This document shows positions 1 to 9,695 of a DNA stretch of 64,000 nucleotides, piece by piece; position 1 is the stretch's first letter, and every line of letters starts with the position of its first letter. The notes under the pieces are model-generated. The model saw nothing but the letters and a program-made list of their open reading frames with translations. It searched no databases and had not been told where the DNA came from. Source of the stretch: Corynebacterium riegelii (GTDB taxonomy: Bacteria > Actinomycetota > Actinomycetes > Mycobacteriales > Mycobacteriaceae); NCBI RefSeq assembly GCF_016728505.1, contig NZ_CP068159.1:2418001-2482000 (forward strand), given 5' to 3'. A program made the translations under genes and the position numbers.

Positions 1-165
1 CTCCACCAAGCGCAGCACGTTATCCGTTTGAGAGCTCATGGTGGGAAGTTTAGCTTTGGTTGGGGGTGGGGTTGAGTGGGTTTGTGTGGGTTTGGAGTGT
101 GCGGTTGGGTCGGGCCCGACACCGTCCCCGGCCGCCTCGGACGCCGTTCCCAGCGCCGTTTTTGG

Positions 166-438
166 CGCCGCCACACCTAAACCCCGTTTAGTGGACCCCG
201 TTTCCGCTGCGATTCTACGGTCTAAACGGGGTCCTCCGAACGGGTTTTGGCCACTCGACCTCTACGGCAATGCCAGAGCTAACACATCGAAGTCAGGAAA
301 TGAACCACCCTGCCCAAATCCCTCGCTGAAACCACCCCTGTTGTGGCTCCCGACGCCGCCACACCTAAACCCCGTTTAGCGGACCCCGTTTCCGCTGCGA
401 TTCTACGGTCTAAACGGGGTCCTCCGAACGGGTTCTGG
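166..438. repeat. Pair of 85-bp direct repeats with internal hairpins
   Basis: An 85-bp unit at 166-250 recurs at 354-438 with two mismatches. Each unit contains ACCCCGTTTAG and its reverse complement CTAAACGGGGT about 30 bp apart, plus GGACCCCGTTT, which can pair with the same right arm (AAACGGGGTCC). Two mutually exclusive stems are therefore possible. The repeats lie upstream of the gene starting at 576. Open frames through 38-606 exist only because the DNA is GC-rich, and I see no supported gene in 1-575. Function unknown; a REP-like element or binding site is possible. Confidence 0.7.
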
Positions 439-575
439 CGCATAGAAAGACGCATCCGGATGCTCGGATCGACAAAGCAAGACGGAAAACAGTATTTCCA
501 TGCGAATGCGGTGGTGCGACCGCGCCTGCATGCGTTAAACTCCCCTCAACGCAGCAACATTTTCGGGGGGAAATT

Positions 576-1538
576 GTGGACATTTACGCACTCATTGATC
601 GTCTGATCCGTCCTGGCCGGGCGGACCAGCAGGTGTGTGAGAAGTTGTCGGCAACCAAGTTCATCGCAACGTCGGATTGGCAGGCACTAAAACGCCACGA
701 GCAGGAGTTTCTTCGCTGCTATGCCGTGGGGGCGGCCACGCGAAGCGCAGTCTTGATCGGTCGTTCAGCTGCGGCTATTCACAGCATTTGGACGCTTCCC
801 GACAACGATGCGCCTGTCCATCTTGCACACCCGAAACCCAGGGGTCCAAAATTCTGGCCCCAAGGTGTGACTTACTCCAGTATGCACATCCCGGACATGG
901 ACACCATCGCATTCACCCCCACAGGAACCACGGACAAACTCCGCGTCACCAACCCCGTTCGAACCGCAGTAGATATTGCACGCATCCACGGGGTACGCCA
1001 CGGGGTCATAGCTATAGACTCGTTGTTCCACAAAGCACAGAAGCCGTGGGAGCGACAGAAGATACGTGAAGATCTCGAAGCCACGATTCGGCGGATGACC
1101 GGGAAGAAGGGCATTGACAAGGCAAGGCAGGCGTTGGAGTGGAGTTCGACCTGCTCAGAGTCGCCGTACGAATCGCTCTTCCGCGTCGTGCTGCGAGAAC
1201 ACGGCATTGTTGTCCAGGAGCAGATGTGGATTGGCAAACACGTCCGGCCAGACTTTGTATGGGGCCAAGCTGTGGCCGAAATTGATGGCGCGGTCAAACT
1301 CGACGAAGACCCCAAACGAGCGGCCCTCGAACAACTGCAGCGTGAAAACTGGATCCGTTCCCAGCTCTATGAAGTGCTTCGCATCACAGTGCCCGAACTC
1401 CTCCGCAATGAAGCAGAGTGTGTCCGCCGCTTCCTTGAAATCAAAGCGCGATCCGAGCTACTCGGCGAACCGCTAACCAAAGCAACACGCGAACGCCCAC
1501 ACATCGGCGAGCACTGGCGCTACCCGGCCACCGGATAA
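576..1538 (+). CDS. DUF559/Vsr-like endonuclease-fold protein (AbiEi-type)
   Basis: 320 aa. The GTG start is chosen because GGGGGG lies at 565-570, five bases upstream. The C-terminal third (about residues 200-300) has the pattern SPYESLFRVVL, then HVRPDFVW and AEIDGAVK, which resembles the PD-(D/E)XK-like DUF559 domain of many actinobacterial proteins annotated as AbiEi-family antitoxins. The N-terminal part (about 1-150) matches the usual N-terminal region of those proteins, with the VRTAVDIAR motif. These proteins are common in Corynebacterium and their substrate is not established. No toxin partner is seen next door, so a complete toxin-antitoxin pair is not supported. It stands alone, 100 bp before the CYTH-CHAD gene. 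Confidence 0.65.
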   Translation: MDIYALIDRLIRPGRADQQVCEKLSATKFIATSDWQALKRHEQEFLRCYAVGAATRSAVLIGRSAAAIHSIWTLPDNDAPVHLAHPKPRGPKFWPQGVTYSSMHIPDMDTIAFTPTGTTDKLRVTNPVRTAVDIARIHGVRHGVIAIDSLFHKAQKPWERQKIREDLEATIRRMTGKKGIDKARQALEWSSTCSESPYESLFRVVLREHGIVVQEQMWIGKHVRPDFVWGQAVAEIDGAVKLDEDPKRAALEQLQRENWIRSQLYEVLRITVPELLRNEAECVRRFLEIKARSELLGEPLTKATRERPHIGEHWRYPATG

Positions 1539-1641
1539 CCGGAACGCCAACCGCCACCCGCACCGCCACACCACACCCCGGGCGACTCACACCGCCCGCG
1601 ACTATCGTTGTAGCTAATACCCAATCAAAGGAGGCCACCCC

Positions 1642-3246
1642 ATGGGCGAGAAGAAAAACAAGCAGGCAGAGCGCCACCTGGAGGTGGAGATCAAGCTTGC
1701 CGTGGATGATTCGACGGCGGTGCCGGATTTAACGCAGCTGCCGGGGGTGAGCGCGATGAAGGACACCACGGAGCACAACTTGTCCGCGGTGTATTACGAC
1801 ACGCCTGATCTGAGGCTTACGCGGCAGAAGGTTACGTTGAGGCGTCGTAAAGGAGGCGCCGATGACGGCTGGCACTTGAAGTTGCCGGCGGACGGTGATG
1901 GTCGTCAAGAATTGCGCGCACCGTTGGATGATCCGGCCACGATCCCGGCTGAGCTGCTGGATCAGGTGCGTGCGATTGTGCGCAATGTGCCGCTAGAGCC
2001 GGTGGCGCAGGTGGATAACCGCAGGGTGGAGTCCAAGTTGGCCAACGAGGAAGACCAGGTCATCGCAGAGTTTTGCGACGATCACGTCACCGCCTGGTCA
2101 CTACTTCCCGGCGGCGAGCGCACCTCGTGGCGCGAGTGGGAGCTTGAGCTGGCGGAGTCGATTGCGGCTACTGAGGAGGGTCACGCGATGATCCGCCAGG
2201 CTACGTCTTTCCTTATTAATAGTGGTGCGAGGAAGTCGTCGTCGCCGTCGAAACTGGCCACGGCGCTGGGTGAATCGGTGCGCACCGCTCCCCTGCCGCC
2301 GCATTTGCAGGAGCCGGAGTTGGAGGAGGGTTCGCCGGCTGCGGCCGTGATCGCGGCGGTGCGCGCGCAGCGGGATGAGATTGTGGCGTGGGACCCGAAG
2401 GTGCGCGCCGATGAGTTTGATTCGGTGCACCAGCTGCGGGTGGCTACGCGCGAGATGCGCTCGCTGCTGGAGACGTTCGAGGGCATCCTCGAAGGCGAGC
2501 AGCTGGAAAACCTCGAGGCGGAGCTGAAGGAAACTGCCGCGGTCTTAGGCGTTGCGCGCGACGCGGAGGTGGTTGAGGAGCGTTTCATCGAGCTGTTGGA
2601 GACCGATGAGAGCGGGATGATCGATGAGGCCACCCGCACCCACATCGCGGGCGACATGCGCGCGGACTACACCGCAGCCCACGCGGAGATTGTCGCGATG
2701 CTAGACGGTGAGCGTTTCCTGAACATGCTGGATGCCATCGATGACCTGCTGGCCGCCCCGCCGGTGCACACCCACACCGAAGAAGACGAGGAGGACGCCA
2801 ATGAGGGCGAGACGGACACAAAGATCCTCATGGAGCATCTTGAGAAGGCGTTTAAGAAGGTGCGCAAGCGCGACGCGAAGGTGGCGGAGCATTACCACGA
2901 CACGGATTTGCCGCTGCACAAGCGCGAGGATTACGTGCATGACGTGCGCAAGGCCGTGAAGAAGTTGCGTTACGCCACGGCGGCCGCGGAGGCTGCGGGC
3001 ATTAAGACGGGGCGCTTGGCCAAGGCGGCGAAGGCGCTGCAGACCGTGTTGGGTGATTTCCAGGACGCGGTGACCTCGCGCGATCGCATTTTGCGCCTGG
3101 CTGATGAGGCCCGCGAGCGCGGCGAGGACACCTTCGCTTACGGTTTGCTCTACCAGCGGGAGCTCATGCTTGGCGACGCCGCGTTGTCCTCCTACGACGC
3201 CTCCATGCGAGAACTGAAGAAGGCCTTCAAGAAGATCTCGAAGTAG
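1642..3246 (+). CDS. CYTH-CHAD domain protein
   Basis: 534 aa; ATG with AAAGGAGG at 1627-1634. The N-terminal CYTH domain (about 10-210) shows the ExExK signature in LEVEIKLAV and the tunnel residues YYDTPDLRL, RRRKGG and HLKLP. These domains bind triphosphates such as inorganic tripolyphosphate through a cation-lined tunnel. The C-terminal CHAD domain (about 240-530) is helical and has the expected HQLRVATREMRS and VHDVRKAVKKLR histidine/arginine repeats. CHAD domains bind polyphosphate in other bacteria. A role in polyphosphate metabolism or sensing is therefore likely, but catalysis is inferred. An acidic linker (residues about 375-395, EEDEEDANEGE) splits the CHAD half. A ppx homologue lies far away at 46.2 kb. 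Confidence 0.88.
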   Translation: MGEKKNKQAERHLEVEIKLAVDDSTAVPDLTQLPGVSAMKDTTEHNLSAVYYDTPDLRLTRQKVTLRRRKGGADDGWHLKLPADGDGRQELRAPLDDPATIPAELLDQVRAIVRNVPLEPVAQVDNRRVESKLANEEDQVIAEFCDDHVTAWSLLPGGERTSWREWELELAESIAATEEGHAMIRQATSFLINSGARKSSSPSKLATALGESVRTAPLPPHLQEPELEEGSPAAAVIAAVRAQRDEIVAWDPKVRADEFDSVHQLRVATREMRSLLETFEGILEGEQLENLEAELKETAAVLGVARDAEVVEERFIELLETDESGMIDEATRTHIAGDMRADYTAAHAEIVAMLDGERFLNMLDAIDDLLAAPPVHTHTEEDEEDANEGETDTKILMEHLEKAFKKVRKRDAKVAEHYHDTDLPLHKREDYVHDVRKAVKKLRYATAAAEAAGIKTGRLAKAAKALQTVLGDFQDAVTSRDRILRLADEARERGEDTFAYGLLYQRELMLGDAALSSYDASMRELKKAFKKISK

Positions 3247-3267
3247 CCGCACCCAAACCCTGCGGGA

Positions 3268-3474
3268 TTACTTCTCCCAGGAGGCGGGTTCGCCCCAGTT
3301 GTCGTCGGCTTGGTCGGCGGCGTCGGCAAGCCGGGTGCGCTCTTTCGCAATGGCGATGGCGTGCTCGGCGGCCTCGCGGGTGTCGTACGGGCCCATGCGG
3401 TTGTCCCAGGACGCAACCTTGCCTTGGGTGACTTCGCCGGTTTCGGGGTTGTAGTAGAACTTGTCGTCGCTCAT
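3268..3474 (-). CDS. Small conserved actinobacterial protein (SPOR-like)
   Basis: 68 aa starting MSDDKFYYNPETGEV, with the ATG at 3472-3474. A longer frame to 3588 exists but overlaps the divergent kinase gene and adds unconserved sequence. The pattern (FYYNPETGEVTQG, then MGPYDTREAAEHAIAIAKERT) is that of a short, widespread actinobacterial protein often annotated SPOR-like or hypothetical. It has no signal peptide or membrane segment. It is acidic at the C-terminus, diverges from the next gene with about 40 bp between starts, and converges on the CYTH-CHAD gene. Function unknown. Confidence 0.72.
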   Translation of the reverse strand: MSDDKFYYNPETGEVTQGKVASWDNRMGPYDTREAAEHAIAIAKERTRLADAADQADDNWGEPASWEK

Positions 3475-3514
3475 GGCCGAAAGTGTACCTGCGTGAGTTG
3501 GTACTGTAGGCCGC

Positions 3515-4735
3515 ATGGCAAAGCTGACAGAGGCGGCAAAGGCGACAAAGGCGGCAGAGAAAGTTCGCGCACTACACACGCAGCGCACGGGAGCCCAGCC
3601 TGCGCATGTGGCTACGGCACCGGCAACCTGGGTGTTGATCGGTGAGAACGTGGATCACTTCGGGGGCGTGACCGTTGTTGGTTTGGGGGATCTGCGGGCG
3701 GCGGCTGCGGTCAGCCCGCGTGAGGACGACCTGATTACGCTGCACGCCGAAAGCCTGCATTCCCCCGTGGCGACGGGTGAGGCGACGCTTGCGCAGCTTG
3801 CAGAAGGCGTGATTGAAGATCCGCTGATGCGGCGTGTGGTTGGTTTGGTGCAGACCATGATTACGCGCCAGGTGCTGTCGCGAGACACGGCCGGGTTGGA
3901 CATCACGGTGGTCTCCGAGATCCCGGTTGGTGCTGGTCTTGGCGCGTTGTATGCGGGGGACGCGGCGATTGCGCTGGCGCTTGCCGGCGGCAACGCGGAG
4001 GTGAACGATCCGCCGATGCGCACGCGCCTGGCGGAGGTCTGTTCCCACGCGGTTGGTACGTATTCCTCGCTTGCGGTGTTGCGCGCGCGTCACACGGTGG
4101 CGCTTCGCGGCACGCCGGAGCAGGTCACGGTGGTGGATTACGCCGACGGCTCAGTCGCACCAGCCCCACACCCGGGCAAGTTGGGGGTACGCATCTTTTC
4201 TATCGCGAAAGCGTGGGGCCAGCCGTACGGCGAGCAGAAGGAACGCATTGCCACGTGGCGTGGGTTTATTGATGATGCGGTGGGTAACTTTGGCGTGGCG
4301 TCGTTACGCGAACTGCCCGACAACGTAGACCGGGTGGTTGAGTGGGTGGAGGCGCGGCGCGACGCGGGCGATGAGACGGCGCCGGAGCCGCAAACCGCGC
4401 GGCGCTGGGTGCAGTTTTGTGAGACGGAGACGCTGCGCAGCCTGGCGGCGGCTAAGGCGTTGCGCTCGCGGCGTGGCAATGAGTTGTTTACCCTACTGAA
4501 CTCGCCCACTGAGGCACACGACTTGGAAACACCGGACGCACTGGTAAAGCTTGCGCTGCAGCGCGGGGCGACTGCGGCACGTCCAGCGGCGGCGGGTACC
4601 TCGCAGGCCGTCATCGCGTTCGTCCCGGTGCAGGAGGCAGACGAGTTTGCCAAGGTCTTTGCCAAGGACTTCCACGTGCTGGAGATCCGCCCCGGCGAGG
4701 CGGCGCGGCTGGAAGACCAGGTGGATAACGCCTAG
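3515..4735 (+). CDS. Galactokinase-family GHMP kinase-like protein
   Basis: 406 aa. The N-terminal motif WVLIGENVDHFGG (about residues 39-51) corresponds to the galactokinase signature GRxNLIGEHTDYNxG. The ATP-binding GHMP motif is recognisable but degenerate (IPVGAGLGALYA at about 137-148, without the usual SSSA), and the C-terminal glycine-rich motif is also weak. Either substrate specificity has changed or kinase activity is lost. No galT or galE neighbours are seen. Its stop overlaps that of the convergent RNB gene by 4 bp. I assign family membership with confidence but not galactose as substrate. Confidence 0.7.
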   Translation: MAKLTEAAKATKAAEKVRALHTQRTGAQPAHVATAPATWVLIGENVDHFGGVTVVGLGDLRAAAAVSPREDDLITLHAESLHSPVATGEATLAQLAEGVIEDPLMRRVVGLVQTMITRQVLSRDTAGLDITVVSEIPVGAGLGALYAGDAAIALALAGGNAEVNDPPMRTRLAEVCSHAVGTYSSLAVLRARHTVALRGTPEQVTVVDYADGSVAPAPHPGKLGVRIFSIAKAWGQPYGEQKERIATWRGFIDDAVGNFGVASLRELPDNVDRVVEWVEARRDAGDETAPEPQTARRWVQFCETETLRSLAAAKALRSRRGNELFTLLNSPTEAHDLETPDALVKLALQRGATAARPAAAGTSQAVIAFVPVQEADEFAKVFAKDFHVLEIRPGEAARLEDQVDNA

Positions 4736-6117
4736 TCAGCAGGCCAGGCGAACTCCACCTCGCGTGCTTGAGGGTCCGCGCGGATCAGGGAAAACACGCT
4801 TTGGGTGCCTTCGGCCGGCCCGCCTATGGAAGGCGCAAGCAACGGCGGCTGCGTCACAAAAATACGTGCACGCTGCGGCCGGTGTTGCAGCACCACGCCC
4901 TCAAAATTGTGCCCCACCCAGGGTTTGAGCACGGTCGCCTCCGTCAGGTTCAGCGCCGCCTTATCCACGGTGTTGGCCAGTTGGGAGGTCCGCGACATGG
5001 TTTGCAGGACCACCTCGGCGTCATCGGTAACCCAGCTCGGGATCTCGTAGCCGCCGCAGATGGCCAGGCACACTTCGGTTGCGTAGCGGTCTATCAGCCT
5101 GCGCAAGGGTGCGGTGACATGCGAGTAATACCCGCCGATGCCCGCATGTACCTCGGGCTCACCTTGGGACAAGTCCACGTAGCCCGAGGAACGCAGCAGC
5201 TTCTGCGCCTCGCGCATCACGGCCGCACCGCGCGGGGTGTCTGCATCAACGCTGGCCAAAAACGCGCCGATCTCCCCCTCCACCTGAAAGCCAAGGTTGT
5301 GCGCCTCCGAACGAAACTCCGCTTCTGCTTCCTTGGACGCGGGCTTGAGTGTACGCAGGAACCCCACGCCTGCGTCCACCATCATGCGCCCAGCCACCAT
5401 GCCGGTGAGCAGGGAGATTTCAGAGTTGTAGTCCATCGCGGCGTACCTGGGTTCAATGACCAGCTCAAAAGTGCCGTCCGGGTTTTCCACCACGCGCACC
5501 GCCGGCAGCCGGAGGTTTATCGCTTGGCGCCTAAAAGAAGACTGCTGCCTCAACCTGCCCACCTCGGGCAGGAGACGTATCTGCGCCATCACGTCTCCCC
5601 CATCAAACGCGCGCTGCACCTGCGCGTAATCCAACCTGGCCACGGAGTGGATCAGGGCGCGCTCAACGTGGGCGCGTTCGACTTCGCCGGCGGCGTCAAG
5701 ATCAAACGTCCATAAGACAGCCGTGCGATCAACATTGGGAAGCAGGGATGCGCTGCCTTCTGAAAGCGGCGCTGGGTGCAGGCGGGCCGGCTCATCCGGC
5801 AGGTAAATCGTTTGCCCGCGCTTCAGGGACTCCTGCTTGACCAGCGAAGACGGCTCCACAAACGCCGCCACATCCGCAATGGCGTAGTACACGCGGTAGC
5901 CATCCCCGCGCGCTTCAATGCACAGCGCCTGGTCCAAATCTTTGGAGCCGGGTGGGTCGATGGTGACTAGGGGGATGCCGCGGGCGTCGATACGCTTGTG
6001 CTCAGGCGAAAACTTCAGGCGCTGCGCCTCTGCCGTAACCTCCTGCGGGAAATCCGTGGGCACATCGAACTCTTGCGCAAGTGCACGGAAATTCAGCGGC
6101 GCGGCATAGAGCTTCAT
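4732..6117 (-). CDS. RNB-domain (RNase II-like) ribonuclease
   Basis: 461 aa. The RNB catalytic signature is clear: TIDPPGSKDLDQAL at about residues 52-65 supplies the metal-binding aspartates of the RNase II/R family. YRVYYAIADVAAFV, YLPDEPARLHPAPLSEGSASL and HVTAPLRRLIDRY follow in the usual order. Compared with RNase II and RNase R (over 640 aa) it lacks N-terminal cold-shock domains and keeps only a short C-terminal extension, as in the compact RNB proteins of actinobacteria. It would degrade RNA 3' to 5'. It lies immediately downstream of rnpB on the same strand. Confidence 0.88.
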   Translation of the reverse strand: MKLYAAPLNFRALAQEFDVPTDFPQEVTAEAQRLKFSPEHKRIDARGIPLVTIDPPGSKDLDQALCIEARGDGYRVYYAIADVAAFVEPSSLVKQESLKRGQTIYLPDEPARLHPAPLSEGSASLLPNVDRTAVLWTFDLDAAGEVERAHVERALIHSVARLDYAQVQRAFDGGDVMAQIRLLPEVGRLRQQSSFRRQAINLRLPAVRVVENPDGTFELVIEPRYAAMDYNSEISLLTGMVAGRMMVDAGVGFLRTLKPASKEAEAEFRSEAHNLGFQVEGEIGAFLASVDADTPRGAAVMREAQKLLRSSGYVDLSQGEPEVHAGIGGYYSHVTAPLRRLIDRYATEVCLAICGGYEIPSWVTDDAEVVLQTMSRTSQLANTVDKAALNLTEATVLKPWVGHNFEGVVLQHRPQRARIFVTQPPLLAPSIGGPAEGTQSVFSLIRADPQAREVEFAWPAD

Positions 6118-6139
6118 GCTTTGCCAGCATGCCAGACAA

Positions 6140-6553
<414 letters not shown>

Positions 6554-6595
6554 TAGCTCATTCTAGTGCGCGGGCTGCGCGTGCGCCCAATCGGT

Positions 6596-6666
6596 GTTTG
6601 CAGCTACCTACATGCAGCTACTAAACGATTTTTTTGGTTGGTAGCCGGGTGTAGGTAGCTACAAAC
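6596..6666. repeat. Palindromic repeat, copy 1 of 2 (17-bp arms)
   Basis: GTTTGCAGCTACCTACA (6596-6612) and TGTAGGTAGCTACAAAC (6650-6666) form an inverted repeat with one mismatch, separated by a T-rich loop. The same element occurs at 16165-16230. This copy lies between the 3' end of the RNase H fusion gene and the rnpB 5' end, both on the minus strand. It could act as a terminator of the RNase H cluster, or be a small dispersed repeat. Confidence 0.75.
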
Positions 6667-6682
6667 TTGCCGTGGGAGACGG

Positions 6683-7819
6683 TTAGCGGTGGTGGGCGAC
6701 GTCGTTGAAGGTGCGCACCACGCCGAAGTCGCCGTAGAACTCCACCACGGAAATGCTGGCCAGGTCCAGGAACATGTGGCGAAACGTCTCCGCACTCGCC
6801 CCGAGCGCCTGGCGGATCACGGACTTAATCGGCGTCATGTGCGTGACCACCAGCACCGTCTTACCCTCGTGCGCCTCCTGCACTTTCAGCCGTGCGCGGG
6901 TGACGCGTCGGTGCAGCGCGGTCGTGGATTCACCCTCTGGGGGGCTCGTGCTAAACGACGCCTCCCACTGCCCAAACTCTTCCCCATACCGCTCCATAGC
7001 CTCCGCGCGGGTCAGGCCCTCGAAGGCGCCGAAGTTGAGTTCGCGGAAGCCGTCCATAATCTCCACGTCCAGGCCGAGCGCGTCCGCGCAGTACTCGGCA
7101 GTCTGGCGGGCGCGGGTCTGCGGGGAGGAAACGATCACGTCGATCTTGCCCATCGCCGCGATCGTGCCGGCGGCGCGTTTCGCCTGTTCACAGCCGATGT
7201 CGGTCAGCTCCGGGTCGGAAGAGCCCGAGTATCGACGCTGCGCCGAATGCTCCGTCTGCCCATGTCTTAACAGGACGAAGCGGGTGCGCGGGGCGTCCGT
7301 GCCCGACCAGTGCGCGGGGCTTGCGACAACATGCGACTTCGTCGCAGAACTGGAATCCTTGGCGGCGGGTTTCGCGGCGGGCACGCCGCTGTCGAGGATG
7401 CGCGGCGTGCCGTCTTTCGCGGCGGCGTCCATGGCAACGTTGGAAAGCTCGTCGGCCTTCTTGTTCTTGGCGCGCGGCACCCAGGTGTAGGTGACCTTGT
7501 CAAAGGATGTGGCTACGTCGCGTGCGTCGCGGGCCAGCTTTTGCATGTCGGGGTGCTTGATTTTCCAGCGGCCCGTCATTTGTTCGACGACAAGTTTGGA
7601 GTCCATGGACACGTCCACGCGCGTGGCACCCAGGTCGCGGGCGGCTTCAAGGCCGCGCAGCAGGCCGTAGTATTCGGCGACGTTGTTGGTGGACTTGGCG
7701 CCCACAACGTAGGCGATCTCCGCCAAAGTGTCGCCGTCCTCGTTATAGAGGACGGATCCGGAACCGGCGATGCCGGGGTTGCCGCGGGAGCCGCCGTCGC
7801 AAAACAGCGCAACACGCAT
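6683..7819 (-). CDS. Bifunctional RNase HI / histidine phosphatase
   Basis: 378 aa, an architecture known from mycobacteria (Rv2228c type) and corynebacteria. Residues 1-135 form RNase HI: FCDGGSRGNPG carries the first catalytic Asp (D8), NNVAEYYGLLRGLEAA the Glu, and DVSMDSKLVVEQ the next Asp. KNKKADELSN gives the C-terminal Asp region. After a linker, TRFVLLRHGQTEHS starts a histidine-phosphatase (CobC/phosphoglycerate-mutase) domain with the RHG motif and a distal THMTPIK. It removes RNA from RNA:DNA hybrids, and the second domain probably acts on alpha-ribazole phosphate or another phosphoester. It starts 2 bp after the zinc-ribbon gene's stop, so the two are cotranscribed. Confidence 0.93.
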   Translation of the reverse strand: MRVALFCDGGSRGNPGIAGSGSVLYNEDGDTLAEIAYVVGAKSTNNVAEYYGLLRGLEAARDLGATRVDVSMDSKLVVEQMTGRWKIKHPDMQKLARDARDVATSFDKVTYTWVPRAKNKKADELSNVAMDAAAKDGTPRILDSGVPAAKPAAKDSSSATKSHVVASPAHWSGTDAPRTRFVLLRHGQTEHSAQRRYSGSSDPELTDIGCEQAKRAAGTIAAMGKIDVIVSSPQTRARQTAEYCADALGLDVEIMDGFRELNFGAFEGLTRAEAMERYGEEFGQWEASFSTSPPEGESTTALHRRVTRARLKVQEAHEGKTVLVVTHMTPIKSVIRQALGASAETFRHMFLDLASISVVEFYGDFGVVRTFNDVAHHR

Positions 7820-7821
7820 GG

Positions 7822-8499
7822 CTAGCGCTCCGTCACGCGCACTAGGAGGGTGCCGCAGTTGGGGCAGGTCGGCAGCTCATCATCCGCAACGGCCATGACC
7901 TCGGCGCGCTCAGAAGGCGGCAGCTGCAAAAAGCAGCCACCGCAGGTGCGGCTGTTAAAGGACGCCGCGCCCACGTTGTCGTACACCTCCAAAATGTCTG
8001 CCGGCAACTGAGCACGCAGCGCTCCGGTGTCCACGGGCGTTTCCTCCGGCAGGGCGTCTACGGCGCGTTGGGCGGCTTCGAGTTTGCGCGTGGCCTCATC
8101 AAGCTGCGCACCGTGGACCTCACGGTTGTTGCGAAGCGCCGCGATCTCGTTGTGCGCCTCTTTAAGCTCATAACGCAGATCCGTCAGGCGCGCCTCCGTG
8201 GTGGACAGGTCATGCTGCAGGTCACGGCGCACCTCAACGTCCGTTGCTGCGCCAAGCTGGGCGATGTTGTCTTTCTTGCGGCGCTCAAGCTTGCGCTGAT
8301 CCTCCTGAATACGGCGGATCTCCAGCTCCATGTCATCTACCGCCATCTGCGCGGCAGAAGACGCCGCGGCAATGCGCTCGCGGTCCTTCCCGGCGCGCTG
8401 AAGCTCCGCAACCTCCGGTCGGGTGACCGGGCGTGTGGCGGCCGCTTCAGCAATGGCCAGCTTGAGCAGCACGGGTTGTAGTTCCTGCGACAGGTGCAT
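7822..8499 (-). CDS. C4 zinc-ribbon coiled-coil protein
   Basis: 225 aa from MHLSQELQPVLL (ATG at 8497-8499). Residues about 35-150 form a long charged coiled coil. The C-terminus holds two CxxC pairs, CGGCFLQL and CPNC (about 185-215), a C4 zinc ribbon as in Rv2229c-type proteins. The family may bind nucleic acid, but its role is not proven. It sits tightly between the Nif3-like gene upstream (5-bp gap) and the RNase H fusion downstream, a conserved three-gene operon in this group of bacteria. Confidence 0.9.
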   Translation of the reverse strand: MHLSQELQPVLLKLAIAEAAATRPVTRPEVAELQRAGKDRERIAAASSAAQMAVDDMELEIRRIQEDQRKLERRKKDNIAQLGAATDVEVRRDLQHDLSTTEARLTDLRYELKEAHNEIAALRNNREVHGAQLDEATRKLEAAQRAVDALPEETPVDTGALRAQLPADILEVYDNVGAASFNSRTCGGCFLQLPPSERAEVMAVADDELPTCPNCGTLLVRVTER

Positions 8500-8504
8500 G
8501 GGTG

Positions 8505-9656
8505 TTAGTCCTCCACGTTTGGGTTGTCGGCGGGGTGTGCGGAAACGGTCCACGGGTCGGTGCGTACCGGCAGGATGACGGTTTCCACGTCTAGCTCTGC
8601 CACGATACCCGCGGCCTGCTCGGTCCACGGAAACTCGCTGGCCCAGTGGGCGGTGTCAATGACTGCTGGCCCGCCGGCGCGCAAGTGTTCGTCAACTGGG
8701 TGGTGGCGCAGGTCTGAGGTGACGTAGACGTCGACGCCGAGGCGTGTGACGTCGTCAAGAAAACTGTCCCCTGAGCCCGAGGAGACCGCAACGCGCTTGA
8801 CCATCTGGTCTGGGTCGCCGGCGGCGCGCACGCCCCAGACGGTGGTGGGGAGCGCGTCGGCGACTTGCTGGGTGAACTCTCGTAGCGTCATGGCCTCAGG
8901 CAGCTCCCCGATACGCCCGAGCCCCGTGGCCTGGGATAAGTCGGTGGTGTCGGCCATTTGGACAACGTCAAAGGCCGGTTCCTCGTACGGGTGGGCTTCA
9001 CGCAACGTGTCAATGAGCGTGCGGCGTAGACGGGTCGGAGCGACGAATTCCACGCGGGTCTCGGTGCTGCGGTGCAGCTCGCCGGGGGTGCCGGTAGTGG
9101 GCGACGCGGCGCTCATAGGCAAAAACTGCCCCTGGCCCTCGAAGGAAAACGCACACTTACGGTAGTTGCCAATTTCGCCAGCGCCGGCCTCGAACAGCGG
9201 GCCCATCACCGCGTCTACATCGGCCGGCGGAATGTGGATGCCCCAGTGGTCAATGCCGTCCAGCAGCACCGGGCGAATCGGTCGGCCGGGTTCAATGCCA
9301 ACCAGCTCAGCCAGCTTGTCGGAGACCCCCGGGCGCGCGGAATCCGCGTTCGTGTGCGCCGCAAACAGCGCCACCCCGCCTTGAAGCAGCGTGTGGATCA
9401 CCTTGCCCTTCGGCGTGTTCGCCGCCACCGAATGCACACCGCGTAGCAGCAGCGGGTGGTGCACAACCAGCATTTGCACTTGCTTCTCGACGGCCCGGCG
9501 CGCCACCTCCAACGTACAATCCAGCGCAAACGCCACCTTGGTCACGGGGGCTTCGGGGTCGCCGCAAATCAGGCCGACCTTGTCCCAGCTTTCTGCAAGC
9601 TGCGGCGGGTAGGCGGTTTCAAGGGCGCGTACGCAATCAGCAACGGTGACAGTCAT
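8505..9656 (-). CDS. Nif3-like dinuclear metal-centre protein
   Basis: 383 aa from MTVTVADCVRALE. Metal-binding features are visible: VVHHPLL (two His), FAAHTNADSA, and the distal DLRHHPV and TAHWASE. The central insertion (about 125-240), with NYRKCAFSFEGQGQF and HPYEEPAFDV, matches the PII-like domain inserted in YqfO-type proteins. Family members (Nif3/YbgI, GTP cyclohydrolase type 1-like fold) are hexameric; their physiological reaction is unsettled. It heads the operon with the zinc-ribbon and RNase H genes and is divergent from the HAD gene, with starts 39 bp apart. Confidence 0.92.
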   Translation of the reverse strand: MTVTVADCVRALETAYPPQLAESWDKVGLICGDPEAPVTKVAFALDCTLEVARRAVEKQVQMLVVHHPLLLRGVHSVAANTPKGKVIHTLLQGGVALFAAHTNADSARPGVSDKLAELVGIEPGRPIRPVLLDGIDHWGIHIPPADVDAVMGPLFEAGAGEIGNYRKCAFSFEGQGQFLPMSAASPTTGTPGELHRSTETRVEFVAPTRLRRTLIDTLREAHPYEEPAFDVVQMADTTDLSQATGLGRIGELPEAMTLREFTQQVADALPTTVWGVRAAGDPDQMVKRVAVSSGSGDSFLDDVTRLGVDVYVTSDLRHHPVDEHLRAGGPAVIDTAHWASEFPWTEQAAGIVAELDVETVILPVRTDPWTVSAHPADNPNVED

Positions 9657-9695
9657 GGCACCCAGCCTACAAATCCGGCATGGTGGTTTGGTGTG

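Noticed and set aside
4053..4328. Possible second gene inside the galactokinase-like gene
   Set aside because: Overlaps a well-supported frame and is Arg/Ser-rich without family features.
4768..5715. A 315-codon frame antisense to the RNB gene
   Set aside because: His/Gly/Arg-rich shadow of a clearly conserved gene, with no ribosome site.
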